From Echria macrotheca (taxonomy: Eukaryota > Ascomycota > Sordariomycetes > Sordariales > Schizotheciaceae), in assembly GCA_030411725.1 (NCBI GenBank), contig MU839838.1:124001-188000 (forward strand): a stretch of 64,000 bases of DNA, read 5' to 3'. Positions 11,284-24,073 of the stretch are shown in pieces. Numbering within the stretch: the first letter of the stretch is position 1; each line of letters starts with the position of its first letter. Both the position numbers and the translations under genes were made by a program. The notes below the pieces were generated by a model. That model did not search any database and was not told the DNA's origin. It saw only the letters and a program-made list of their open reading frames with translations.

Positions 11284-12330
11284 ATGGATTTCCTCGCCGC
11301 CCCTCTCTCATTAACAGCCATGACCATGCCCGACCTCCCAGAACCTACAAACTCACTCCGCACAATGACGGCCCCTGAAACACCACCCGCCGCCCCGGTG
11401 AACGGCTGGCACCAACGCCCCAACGGCCCCGATTTCCACCTTCGCTTCGCCACGACCGCGCCCGGCTGCGAGGCAACCTTTAACCGCCCCCAGGCCATAG
11501 CCGCCGAGTCATGCATCTCCCGCCCGGCCATCGCACGCGCCAACCTGGCCGTGTCGACCGAGTACCCCGACGGCAACGGCTCGTACGCGGCGCCGTACGA
11601 GGACTACACCGTCCTCCAGCAGCACGTGCTCTTCTGGGACCGTGACCGGGATGGCGAGATTTTTCCGACAGATACGTACCATGGCTTCCGCGAGCTGGGC
11701 TTCAGCTTGTTCTTTTCGGCCCTCTCGGCTTTCATCATTCACTTTGGTTTCTCCTATGTCACGCGGCTGCAGTATTCGTATATTCCCGATCCGTGGTTCC
11801 GCATCTATGTCGGCGGCATCCACAAGGCCAAGGTTTGTTGCTTGGGAGCAGGGAGAACGTCGGCTGACTGGCTAGCACGGCTCTGACTCCAACACGTATG
11901 ACATCGAGGGCCGGTTCGTTCCGCAGGCGTTCGAGGATATGTTTTCCAAGTGGGACGACGGCAACAAGGGGCGTCTGTCGCTGTCGGACCTGTGTCGGAT
12001 GGTTCAGGGCAACCGGCTAGCTGGTGATCCGTTTGGCGTATGTTTGTCATTCTCATTGGTCGGCGCCGCTAATGGTAGTAGTGGTTTGCGGCCATATTCG
12101 AATGGGGGACCACCTGGCTTCTGCTTGCCGGAGCGGACGGCATGATCTCCAAGGAGGACGTGCGGCGGGTATATGATGTAAGACTACTCCCAGTCCTGGT
12201 CTCATTGCTGACCGCATAGGGGTCCATCTTCTGGTATATCCGCTCGACGAGACGTCAAGGGGGGCGCTGGGAGAGGGGCGTCGGCCCTCGTGATATTGTT
12301 CGGTTCGTGGGGGGACACACTACGAAGTAG
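11284..12330 (+). CDS. Caleosin family protein (lipid droplet, possible peroxygenase)
   Basis: Four exons (11284-11832, 11876-12037, 12082-12177, 12220-12330) encode about 305 aa. Introns are 42-44 nt. A single EF-hand-like loop, DRDRDGEIFPTD, lies at 119-130; its last ligand is Asp where most caleosins have Glu. It is preceded by H114 in LQQHVLFW, one of the His residues linked to heme in peroxygenase caleosins. The hydrophobic hairpin LFFSALSAFIIHFGF follows, then the family block SYIPDPWFRIYVGGIHKAKHGSDSNTYD. Caleosins sit on lipid droplets or ER, bind calcium and can transfer oxygen from fatty acid hydroperoxides. The first 70 residues are Pro/Thr-rich. Several in-frame ATGs near the start make the exact N-terminus uncertain. 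Confidence 0.9.
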
Positions 12331-12779
12331 TGCTAGGGCAGCATCTGACCTGGGTCTTCTGACAATGGAACGCTAGGTCGAGGCCGCGGTAAAGGGCGGT
12401 GGTCCTGCAATAAGGCTCAGAGCAAGGAAGGAGCAGCAAGGGGGTGGGTGTTTACAGAATTGAAGTCTACGTAGTCTACTCGAGATAAAGTCTACCAAAA
12501 AGTCTACCGAAACAGTCTACCAAGATACCGTCTACCCAACAGGCAGGCAGGCCTATTACTTCCTCCTCGTATGCCCTTCCCTGCCCCAACGCTCAACGGG
12601 GCCGGTCCCACTGTACTTGCTAGTTAACCAATTCCCGAACTTGAAACCAAACATATCGTTGCCAAATGAAAACCAAGCAAGTCTATCCAATAACCTCCTG
12701 TAGCCCTACGCCACAGCACCTAGGCCATAATCTCGCCAGCCGCAACGCTTGGCCGACCACAAACGGAAAAGGGCGTCGG
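12331..12779. other. Convergent intergenic region with GTCTAC repeats
   Basis: About 450 bp between the convergent ends of the caleosin and F-box-like genes. The only structure seen is the GTCTAC cluster at 12464-12535, listed separately. Confidence 0.65.
12464..12535 (+). repeat. Cluster of six GTCTAC motifs
   Basis: GTCTAC occurs six times in 72 bp on the same strand, five times as AGTCTAC (12464, 12473, 12489, 12501, 12514) and once as CGTCTAC (12529). Spacing is 9-16 bp and irregular, so this is not a simple tandem repeat. Confidence 0.9.
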
Positions 12780-14466
12780 CTAAAAGGCACCACTAGGCGG
12801 CCGTTTGAAGCAGTGCGACGCCAAGTTGTACATCTCAAGCTCCTCAGCCTCCCTCTCATCAGACACGAACTGCAGCTGAACCTCCCCGTCGCCGTCTCTG
12901 GTCACCTTCCAGGGCCGCCAGTCGTTCCAAAACGTCGTCATCCCGGTCACATGTATATAACACAGCCTCGGGATCGATACAGCGAGTCGTTCCGCAATAT
13001 CTTTAAAGGTGCGGTTGCAGTTCAGATTCTCATTGTTGTGGACGTAGACATAGAGCACCGTCAGATTGGTGAGCCGCGAAAGCGTGCGCCCGAATAATTC
13101 GAGATAACCGTTGAGGAGGTGGTCTCCGAGCGGGATCCAGGGAAAGCATAACATCAGTGACTCGATCGCTCCGTCGTCACCCGTCACCAGCGGATCCAGG
13201 ACGTTGTCGATGTCCAGTTGGAAGACGTCCGGATCCTCCTTCCATTTGGAGAGCTTGCGATTGATCACATGCTCGACGTCGACTTGTAACGCGCGCAATC
13301 GCAGTGGGAGCTTGGGATACCTCTCGTCCGGCATGAGCAGCGACGTAGTCTTGTGATCCGTTACATTGTGATTCGGATCCGTCCAGATGGCCATGTTTCG
13401 GGCTCTAGAGGGGTCCTCCATTGTGGCAAAGGCCATGTGCAGGGCCTGTGAATACTTGGGCACAACCAAGCGGCGAAGCCTGGGGGCATTGGCGAATACC
13501 TCGTAGGCGGCATCCCATCGGTCGGCGAGGAACACCTGTTCAAGGTGTGCAGGATCGATCAGTTGTCTCAGCAAGGACCCGTTTTCCGGCTCCACGAAGT
13601 TCCCGCAGTGCAGAGAGCGAAGTGGCAGAGGGGCAGCTCCTGTTTCCCCGTACTCCTGACAAAGTCTGCTGAACCAGTCCTGGTATTGGCTCCCTCGTCC
13701 TCTCAAACTATGGCGTAGAATCGCATCTGGACAGAGTGATAACGAGAGTTTCCGCATTCGAGGCGAGTTCTGGAACAGCTGTACCAGAAGCGTCCTCCAC
13801 TGGATCAAATCTCCGTAGAGATTATCAAGAGTGAGCTCCTCGAGTCTTCCGTAAAAGCCGCTGAAATCTGGCACATAATAACGTTGCCGGGCCCATGCGG
13901 TTGCGTTGGCCCACTCGGTATCTTCAAACCCGAAGATGGCAGTGTCCATGGATGCAAAGTTGAAAGAAACAGATCGGACCCTGGTATGCCGGCTCAGGGT
14001 GCTGATGCTCCTTGGCTCGATATGGCTCCGACATCTGCGGCCGCGCCAAACCCACAGTGTTAGTCTCCGTCCCTCACATCAACAGATGACATGCGAGCAA
14101 GAAGCCTTACATGAATGTCTCCAACATGGGCATTCTTCTGAGAAGCATTCTGAGACGTTTGTTGTCCCTCCCGTCCTCGCTAAAGAGACAGCCCTCAAAG
14201 TCCAGCTTTCTGATATGTGGGAAGACAGCCTGTTCCCTGCGCAGCTGGGTGAGGCCCTTCCGGTTTACCTGTATCTCTCGGAAGAGAACACGCTTGACAG
14301 CCTCGTTGAAGGTCCTGTTCACGAGGCGCAGAGTCCCGAGCTGGTTGCGGTCCCGAATCTACGAGTCCGTCAGCGACGCCCGGGCGTGCCGGGGGGAACG
14401 TACCTGGTCGATCGTCGCCCGCACCAGTTCCGGTAGCGCCACGAAATGGTGGGCGGCGGAAGTCAT
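12780..14466 (-). CDS. F-box-like / leucine-rich protein
   Basis: Three exons (14466-14404, 14358-14111, 14034-12780) encode about 521 aa, with introns of 45 and 76 nt. The N-terminus MTSAAHHFVALPELVRATID, joined to a block containing LGTLRLVNRTFNEAVKRVLF, is the degenerate F-box pattern common in fungi: LPxEL, then LRLVNRxF. The rest has leucine-rich stretches (LEELTLDNLYGDL, MRKLSLSL, LRSLHCGNF) compatible with an irregular LRR-like solenoid. F-box proteins recruit substrates to SCF ubiquitin ligases through Skp1, but that role is inferred here from a weak domain match. The start follows from the F-box position and a good 5' splice site, GTACGT. Confidence 0.75.
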
Positions 14467-15269
14467 CTTTGATCAGGCGAGGTCCGCACAGGCCAGGATG
14501 GGACGACATAGACTGGTGTCGTCAGCTGTGAGTTGATGTTCCGGATTTCGTTGTGATCTGGTGCTGAGGATGGAAAGACTTTTATGTGGGTGCAGCACAG
14601 GCCATCCGACAGGGCTGTTTGCGACGAACAAATCATGGCTTCACGATATTCGTTGAGGCGTTTGCAATCGACGAACCCCTGTGCTGTTGACCTGGATACA
14701 GATAGACCTTGACTGCTGATCAGGTGTCGGGTAAGCCACCCAGGTGTCAAGATGCGAGTGTTTGGGGTTAGGGTTCTGTGTCTGTTCACCCCTGTGACCT
14801 CCTTTTCGATCCGCCACCGGGCTCAAAGCGTTGGTATACCAACACCTCGCCACAGGGGCAAGCCGATCCAGTTTCTGGGACAAGCGGTCCAGCTCCGAGA
14901 ACGACAGACTTCGATCCGCCAAGCAGCAAACGGACTGGCAGCAGCAAACAAACTGATGGCGGCTGAAACCCCGCGATCCCGTCCGTTTACCCGCGCTCTC
15001 GGAGATTTCTGGCAATTTGCGGCTCGCCAACACGGGAAGGTCGGAGGCGAGTGGCCGGGCCGCGACTCATTCCAGCTGGTGGTTGCGACTCGATGGCATG
15101 GCGGGCCCACTGAAGTAACGTTCCGGCCGCTGGCGGTGCGGGGAAGACGTGTCTGGCAGAAAGATGAATGAGGAGGGCATAAAGCTGAGGTGCCGGCGGC
15201 GTTTGCTCTCCTGATTTAGAGGGACTCGTTTGTAAAGTTTGTGTCCAAAGTGACCTGCAGAACGCCGCA
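14467..15269. other. Divergent intergenic region
   Basis: About 800 bp upstream of both the F-box-like gene and the GH2 gene. No coding feature is recognised; it should contain both promoters. Confidence 0.6.
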
Positions 15270-17956
15270 ATGCAGGTCCGGGTGTGCCTCGCTGTATCCC
15301 TCTGCGGGGCTGCCGCTGCAGCGCCGGCAGCCCTCGTCTCAGCAAACGGCCAAGTCGCTGCATTGCCGTCGTGGGATTTGCAATCTTCTGCAAGGGTAGA
15401 GGGCGACGTCGCCGCTCTGTCCAAGACGGGCGTCGACACGTCGTCCTGGCACAAAGTCAACACCCCCTTTTGTACGCTCATGGGATGTCTCATCAACAGC
15501 GGCGTCTACAACGACACCGACCTGTTTTTCTCTGATAACCTCAGTCGGGTCGATGCCAAGCAGTTCGCGGTGCCGTGGCTCTACCGCCACGAATTCAGCC
15601 TGGAACCGGCCCCGGGGAAGCATTTCTTCCTCCAGACCCATGGTATGCAGGACTCGATGGGGAAGATGCTGTGCTAATCCCTCCAGGTATCTCTTCACGA
15701 GCTGATATCTACCTGAACGGGAAGCAGGTAGCCAACAAATCTCAACAGGCTGGATCGTATGCCGGCCACCGGTATGACGTTACGGATGTGGCAGCCGATT
15801 CAAACGCCATCACCATCCGCGTGTATCCCACAGACTACAACTACGACCTGGCCATCGGATGGGTCGACTGGAATCCATGGCCGGCCGACAATGGAACTGG
15901 CGTGTGGCGGGCGGTCGAGATTAAACAAACGGGATCCGTCGTCCTCGGGCCGCTTCGAGTGGCAACGGAACTCAGCACGCCTCTCGGCAGCCAGCCGGCT
16001 ACTGTGAAACTCAAGTCCCGGGCAAGGAACCTGGAGAAAACTGCCATCACGATCCTGGCGTCGGGATATGTCACAGCCGTGTCCGGGAGCGAGCCCGTGG
16101 CATGGTCCAAAAACATCACGCTGCAGCCTGGTGTAACCGATGTGGTGCTGGAGACGACGATACAGAAACCCGAGATTTGGTGGCCACGGCAATGGGGAGG
16201 TCAACCGCTGTATGACGCAAACTTGACAGTCACGACAAACGGATCCATCTCCGATTACGCGTCTGCGCGGTTTGGCTTCCGGACCGTCACTTCGAAACTG
16301 AACTCGTACAATGACACGACGTTCTATGTCAATGGCGAGCCGTTCCAAGTTGTGGGAGGAGGATACGCACCGGACATGTTCCTCCGGTGGGATCCGAAGA
16401 GGCTGGAAAAGGAGCTCAAGTACACCCTGGACCTCGGCTTCAACACCATCCGACTTGAAGGAAAGAACGAGCATCCAGGCCTGTATGAACTGGCCGACCA
16501 ACTGGGCCTCATGATCATGGCTGGCTGGGAATGCTGTGACAAGTGGGAGGCCTGGTCGTACAATGACAACCTCGATATCCTCTCGCTCTGGACGGATGCC
16601 GACCATGCCGCGGCGAACGCGAGCATGCACCACGAAGCAGCCATGATGCAGACACACCCCAGCATGCTGGCGTATCTCATCGGTAGTGATTTCTGGCCCG
16701 ACGAGAATGCCACAACCATGTACCTCAACGCGTTCAAGTCGCTTGACTGGCAGGCTCCCGTCATCTGTTCGGCCTCGAAACGCGGCTTCTCACCGCAGAC
16801 CGGCCCGTCGGGTCTCAAGATGGACGGGCCCTATGATTGGGTGCCTCCGTCGTACTGGTTTGATACTCAAGGGTACCAATACGGCGCAGCGTTCGGATTC
16901 GGCTCGGAGCTCGGCGCCGGTGTGGGCACACCTGACTTGTCGAGTCTGAAGAAGTTCCTGTCGAAGTCTGACCTTGAGGACCTCTGGAAGAGCCCGAACA
17001 AGGGCCTATTCCACATGTCGACGGCGACGTCCACGTTCCACGACCGAGCCATCTACAACAAGGGCGTGTGGGGCCGCCTGGGTGCGCCGTCGTCTCTCGA
17101 GGACTACGTCCAGAAGTCGCAGATGACCGATTACGAGGCCACCAGGGCGCAGTTCGAAGGTTTTGCGTCCATGTGGAACGCCCAGCGACCGGCGACGGGC
17201 CTGATATACTGGATGTTGACATCAGCCTTCCCGAGTCTCCACTGGAATATCTGGGACTACTACCTGCGACCATCGGGAGGGTATTTCGGCGCCAAGGTTG
17301 GCAGCAGAATCGAGCATGTTGCCTATGACTATGTGCGCAAGTCGGTTACTCTGATCAACCGATCGCTGAACAAATCTGGCAAGAGAACCGTAGAGATTAG
17401 CATCATCACCACGGCCGGCAAGGGAGTGTACAACAGCAGCGTTGAAGCCACGACAGCACCGAACACGAGCAAGAACATCGTCTCGCTGGCCTCACCCATC
17501 GCCAAGATCAAGGACGTGGTGTTTGTGCGTTTGCTGTTGAAGGACGACAAGAGCGCGGTTCTGAGCCGCAATGTTTACTGGCTGACCAAGGATATCGATG
17601 TGCTCGACTGGGCCAAGTCGGACTGGTACTGGACGCCGGTTTCCAAGTATAGCAACTTTACCGGGTTGAACAAGCTGGCGGCGGCGAACGTGTCTGTTAG
17701 TGTGACGAAGGGATCTGGCACGACGGTGGTGGAACTCGAGAACAAGTCGGCGGTTCCGGCCTTCTTTGTCAGCCTGAGCTTGACGGACGCCAAAGGGGAG
17801 GATGTCTTACCGGTGACATGGTCGGACAATTATGTAACCCTGTGGCCCAAGGAGAAGCTGAGCCTGACGGTGAGCGTGTTGGAGGGAGGCGGCGTGCCTT
17901 CGGTCGTGGATGTGGTTGGAAAAAACGTTGCGAGGACATCTGTGCGGTTCGAGTAG
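15270..17956 (+). CDS. Secreted GH2 exo-beta-D-glucosaminidase-like enzyme
   Basis: Two exons (15270-15642, 15687-17956; 44-nt intron) encode about 880 aa with a signal peptide ending near residue 18 (AAAAAPA). The family removes terminal glucosamine from chitosan or, in other GH2 branches, mannose or galactose. The block GWECCDKWEAWS is characteristic of exo-chitosanases such as bacterial CsxA. Two acidic residues match its catalytic pair in kind and spacing: D459 in IGSDFWPD and E532 in FGSELGAG. In CsxA the pair is Asp469 and Glu541. The length is typical of fungal members. Several NxT/NxS sequons fit secretion. Its likely job is to recycle glucosamine from chitosan of its own or other fungal walls. 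Exo-glucosaminidase is more likely than beta-mannosidase, but I have not tested this by phylogeny. Confidence 0.9.
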
Positions 17957-18608
17957 AGACCTAATACAACACGCTAGTGCGGTCTCGACCTGTGCATCTT
18001 TTTGACTAGAAACCGTGAAACTTCCCAACGAGAAGAGGGGGTAGCCTAGGCTGGGATGTGACCAGGAAGGAGCCACCGCTGCACCTGCCTCGTGGCTCCT
18101 CGATTAGTTCCGGCAGTTGAAATTGGGAACCAGGGAACCGCGTTTTTGCGCAATGCAAAAACTTCTTTTCCCATCACCCAAATCTTACTCTACACAGTAA
18201 TTTCCACATCCGCTAAACCACGTCCCAAGTGACATGGGGTGCATGGCCGGCCGGCCAAGCGAGTGTGGCAACGCACCGGCCGGCATAACAACCAATGGAA
18301 GGACCCGGGCCGTTCACCGAAGAGGGGCCGCCGCCGACCGGCTACCGCGCCATGACTCGGGGGCGCGTCGGGGGCTGGAATGCGACGCTACCGGTGAGCC
18401 GAATCCGATGAGGTGCGTCGAGCCAGACGGCCGATCTTGTTGTGGATGCAGCCGAGGCGCGCGATCCAGGTTCTCGGGTTTTCGTTTTATCTCTGCCCTC
18501 CTCTGGTGAAATGCTTCTCTGGGCATCCACAGTTCGACCTCCGATGTAACCACGTCTAGCCGGCGACGCCCCATTGCAGGTTGGCGACGGCTCGCCAACG
18601 ACAGACCG
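17957..18608. other. Intergenic region
   Basis: About 650 bp between two plus-strand genes. Frames are open in places (18234-18509) but show no recognisable protein. It probably holds the 3' UTR of the GH2 gene and the promoter of the 7TM gene. Confidence 0.6.
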
Positions 18609-19848
18609 ATGAATACGTCTGGTCCACCGCCGCCTGACGAGTCCAGAGGGTCGTCCCTAATAGTGTCATCGGCCATTCTTCATGGCTTCTCGCTCCCGAT
18701 CGTTGCGGCCCGGCTATGGACGCGGGCTTGGCCGCGGAACCGGCTCGCATGGGATGACTACTCGATTCTTGGAGCTGTGGTAAACTTCACCACCGTGTCG
18801 TTTCTGCCGTGCTAACATCTTCGCAACAGGCTTTCGACTTGAGCTTCTGGATTCTAGTCCTGCTTGCTGTCCGCCACGGACTCGGCCGTCCCAGCGTTTA
18901 CGTCCCATCAGACGACCAACCCAAGGCACGCGCGTTCCTCTACTTTGCCCAGCATGCGTCGGGGTGGGCCGTCGCGTTTGCGAAGCTGAGCATTGCGTGT
19001 ATGCTGTTCCGGCTTCGCGGGGACAGTCGGGCATGGAGGATCTTTCTCTTGGCCATGATGATTCTACCTCTTGGCATCGCCGCCGTTACCAGCGGGGGTT
19101 TGTTTTCTGCGTGTCGGCCGCTGCAGGCCATGTGGGTGCGTAACGGGTTGAAGTTGTCTTTGCCATCTGCTGACGGACCAGGACTACACCACTCCCAACC
19201 CCGTGTGCTTGCCAGAGACAACGATAAGCAAGCTGATACTGACCACAGCGTTAATAACTGTGGCCACCGACCTGATCCTTGCGTTGCTCCCATTGACGTT
19301 CATCGTCCACATGAACAAGACGTTGCGGGAAAAGATTCTTCTGATCTCCCTCATGGGTCTGGGGCTGATCGCCAGCGCAGCATCCATCTGCAAGATTGTT
19401 AACGTGACGTCTAAGAGCTTAACGGGTGGGTCTCCAGGATCCTTGTCGACATGTGCTGATGATCGTAGGCGATGCCCTCCAAGACGGCGTCGATGTTACA
19501 TTTTGGGGCTTGTTGGAGATACAACTAGGGTAAGTAAGCTTCCAAGCCCCGGATCCCACTCGGGTCTAACCGTCTAGGATCATCGCCGCCTGCGTCCCCT
19601 GTTTAAAGAGGTTTGTAGAGCGGATGCTGCATCGACTGGGTCTTCTATCAAGCAACACTCCGACCATGTACCACATGGACAGACAAGCATCGGCCGCACG
19701 CCGTCACGACGCGGGACGACCGAGAACGGCGGCTCTTGGGGCAGATAATGAAGACAACATAACGTGGGAGATGACACCACATGAGTCGTCGGGGTCGATA
19801 GCGGCCGCGCCAACCAAAGCGTGGCAGCCCCTAGCGGCGAAATCATGA
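18609..19848 (+). CDS. Rhodopsin-like fungal integral membrane protein (7TM)
   Basis: Five exons (18609-18779, 18830-19135, 19182-19425, 19469-19529, 19578-19848; introns 43-50 nt) encode about 350 aa. The protein fits the fungal rhodopsin/SAT4-like domain family. It has a short extracellular N-terminus, WDDYSIL after the first helix, repeated hydrophobic segments (FWILVLLAVRHGLG, WAVAFAKLSIACMLFRL, FLLAMMILPLGIAAV, ISKLILTTALITVATDLILALLP, ILLISLMGLGLIASAASI), and a hydrophilic C-terminal tail. The family's conserved Cys after helix 3 is present in FSACRPLQAMW. Members are often called PTH11-like, but function is rarely known, and the CFEM domain of true Pth11 is absent. It may be a small-molecule or surface sensor; that is inference. 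Confidence 0.85.
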
Positions 19849-19974
19849 CATTGCTTGGAATGCATCAGATACCCGTTGGGCTGGGTAGGACTTGGAAACG
19901 GACACGGTTGAGCAGGGGTTTAGTGGGCGCAATTCATACGGGATGTCGAATAAAAATTAGGTATCAGAGGACAT

Positions 19975-21116
19975 TCAAGGGTCCTTAATCTTCAACACGG
20001 CTTTTCCAAAGTTCTTGCCCTCCAGCATGCCGACCAGCCCCTCGGCCGCATCGTCGATGCCCTCTGTCACATGCAGTTTCGCGTGGATGGACCCGTCAGC
20101 CAGCCACTGCTGCATCTTCTCCTGGTGGTCCTTGGCGTATTTCGGCCCGAAGTCGGGGTCTCCGACCAGGAAGCCGCGCATCGTGAGGCGCTTCGAGACG
20201 ACGTGGAACAGGTTCTTGACGCCGTACCGCTTCTCCGGGGGGAGGTTGTATTGCGAGATCTACCAAGTTAGACGAGGTCTCCTTGCAGGATGCTAGACTT
20301 ACCATTCCGCACGTAACCACCCGCCCGAACGTGTTCAACTTGTCGAGCGCAGCCTCGAGTTGTTCGCCGCTAACCAGATTAGCCGATATCGAAAGCCACG
20401 GATCACAAAACATACCCGACATTCTCATAATAGATGTCGATACCGTTTGGCGCCAACCTGTCTAGCGCGTCGGCCGGCTTCTCCTTCTTGTAGTTGAAGC
20501 CGCCGTCGAAGCCGAGCTCCTTGGTCAGGAACTCGAGCTTGTCGTCGCTCCCGACTGACCCAATCACCCGCAGGCCTTCCCGCTTCGCAATCTGGCCGAC
20601 AACCTGACCGACAGCACCGGCAGCACTGCTAATAAAGATGGTCTCGCCCTTCTTAGGCTGGCCGATCTCGTGCAGCGACGACCAGCCCGTCAGGCCGGGC
20701 ATGCCGAGCGGCCCGAGGAACAAACCGAGATCTTTCAGACCATGTGGGTTCTGCAGCTTGCGGCGGATGAGGTTGAGGGAGTCGGCACCGAGCGTGGCGT
20801 ACTCGCCTAGCGGGAGGTAGGCAATGACAAGGTCGCCGGGTTGGTAGTTGGGGGTGTCGGACTTGAGAACGCGAGCGACGGTGTCGTTGACGATGGGCTG
20901 GTTGAGCTCGAACGCCGGGCTGTACGACTTAATCTTGGGGTCGCGCATCTTGCCGCGCAGGTACGGGTCGTATGATGCGTACAGCACTTCGAGCGTCACG
21001 CCGCCCTTGGGGGGCGGGGCGTCGGCGTCGAAGCCGCGGTCTTCGACCACCAGGTGCTCGCCGGGCACCGGGACGCCGGTGGGGATCTTCTTGAAGATGA
21101 GCGTCTTGTTCGTCAT
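19975..21116 (-). CDS. MDR-family NADP-dependent enone/alkenal reductase
   Basis: Three exons (21116-20416, 20369-20303, 20259-19975; introns 46 and 43 nt) encode about 350 aa, the usual length for zinc-free medium-chain dehydrogenase/reductases of the leukotriene B4 dehydrogenase / prostaglandin reductase / alkenal double-bond reductase group. The nucleotide-binding loop AAGAVGQVVGQIAKREG begins at residue 165 and is preceded by GLTGWSSLHEIG, typical of this group. The catalytic-zinc Cys/His pattern of alcohol dehydrogenases is absent. These enzymes reduce the C=C bond of alpha,beta-unsaturated ketones and aldehydes with NADPH. The gene converges on the 7TM gene with only 126 bp between them. 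Specific substrate is unknown. Confidence 0.9.
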
Positions 21117-23114
<1,998 letters not shown>

Positions 23115-23453
23115 TCACCAGGGTAACTGTCTTGGGCTTACCGGAGTGATGTTCCAAAAGACGGGTTCTGATCTTACTAGCCTTTGACAGACTTAGCTTG
23201 CCAGTCAACTAAGAAATAAGAGTTCACATGTGCTTCGGAGCTGCTATGTTGATTCCAGACCATTCGGCTGTTGTTCCACTTGGTGGTCTGGCCTGCGGTA
23301 TGTCAAAACCCTGATTGTATTGTATCTACAGCGTCCCCTAATGACCCTGAACTTTTTCATCCTCGCTTCCAGCAGTGAAAGAACGGCGACAAGGTACAAT
23401 CCTTGGCCCGGGCCCCCTGTTTCCCAGACTCCTCAGATTACACCAAATATGAC
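23115..23453. other. Convergent intergenic region
   Basis: About 340 bp between the 3' ends of the SDR gene and the small Cys-rich gene. Nothing is recognised. Confidence 0.6.
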
Positions 23454-23813
23454 TCATTTCAACCTCCCCAGCTCGCGGCATCCGCACGGTCTATTTGGCC
23501 CGGTAACCACAAACGCTTCAACACCAACGATTAGCGCAGCCTCCCCCGCGGTCGTGGGACAGCGCGATATCATCATTGCCTGGTTGTTATAGTGCCGACC
23601 GCACGCGACGGGGTACGTGGCATACAGATGGCCACAGTCCCAGAATATGGCGTAGTTTCCGCATATGCAGGCGTTCGGGTTCGTCGGCGTTTGGGTGTAG
23701 ACAAGCGGGAGGTAGTGCGGGATTTGGGACGGGTCGATGCGCATCCTGCCGTTGTTGGCCTGGAATTGGGTCTGCATCCCGCTCAGGCGGACGAGGTCTT
23801 GCGAGTTTGACAT
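23454..23813 (-). CDS. Small cysteine-containing hypothetical protein
   Basis: Open frame of 119 aa without introns. There is no signal peptide. The middle holds a Cys/His cluster, CICGNYAIFWDCGHLY then VACGRHYN, and the C-terminus has RPCGCREL. The CxC...CGH...C spacing suggests a small zinc-binding unit. Similar short CGHxY-type proteins occur in Sordariomycete genomes as conserved hypotheticals, to my recollection. No function can be given. An unseen intron or extra exon is possible. Confidence 0.55.
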   Translation of the reverse strand: MSNSQDLVRLSGMQTQFQANNGRMRIDPSQIPHYLPLVYTQTPTNPNACICGNYAIFWDCGHLYATYPVACGRHYNNQAMMISRCPTTAGEAALIVGVEAFVVTGPNRPCGCRELGRLK

Positions 23814-24073
23814 GGCGGAAGTGTTGGTCGCTGCTTCGATGTGGCTCTTGCTGGTGGAGATGACAAGATCTCTGTTGGGCGAGAAGCGTGTTTAAATACT
23901 CGTTGTGGACTTTGGTCGAGCGGTGTGGACTGTGTCGGAAAACGCGTATCACATTGTCAACAAAGGAAAAGGGACAAAGATAGGGGTTGGCAGGAACCCT
24001 CAGAATCTGCTCGACTACCACCGACTAAGACAACACCAGACCATACAGCTCGAAACTCGCGCTTCAAAGCGCC

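Noticed and set aside
15643..15686. In-frame stop near the start of the GH2 gene
   Set aside because: It sits inside a 44-nt GT-AG intron whose removal joins conserved GH2 sequence.
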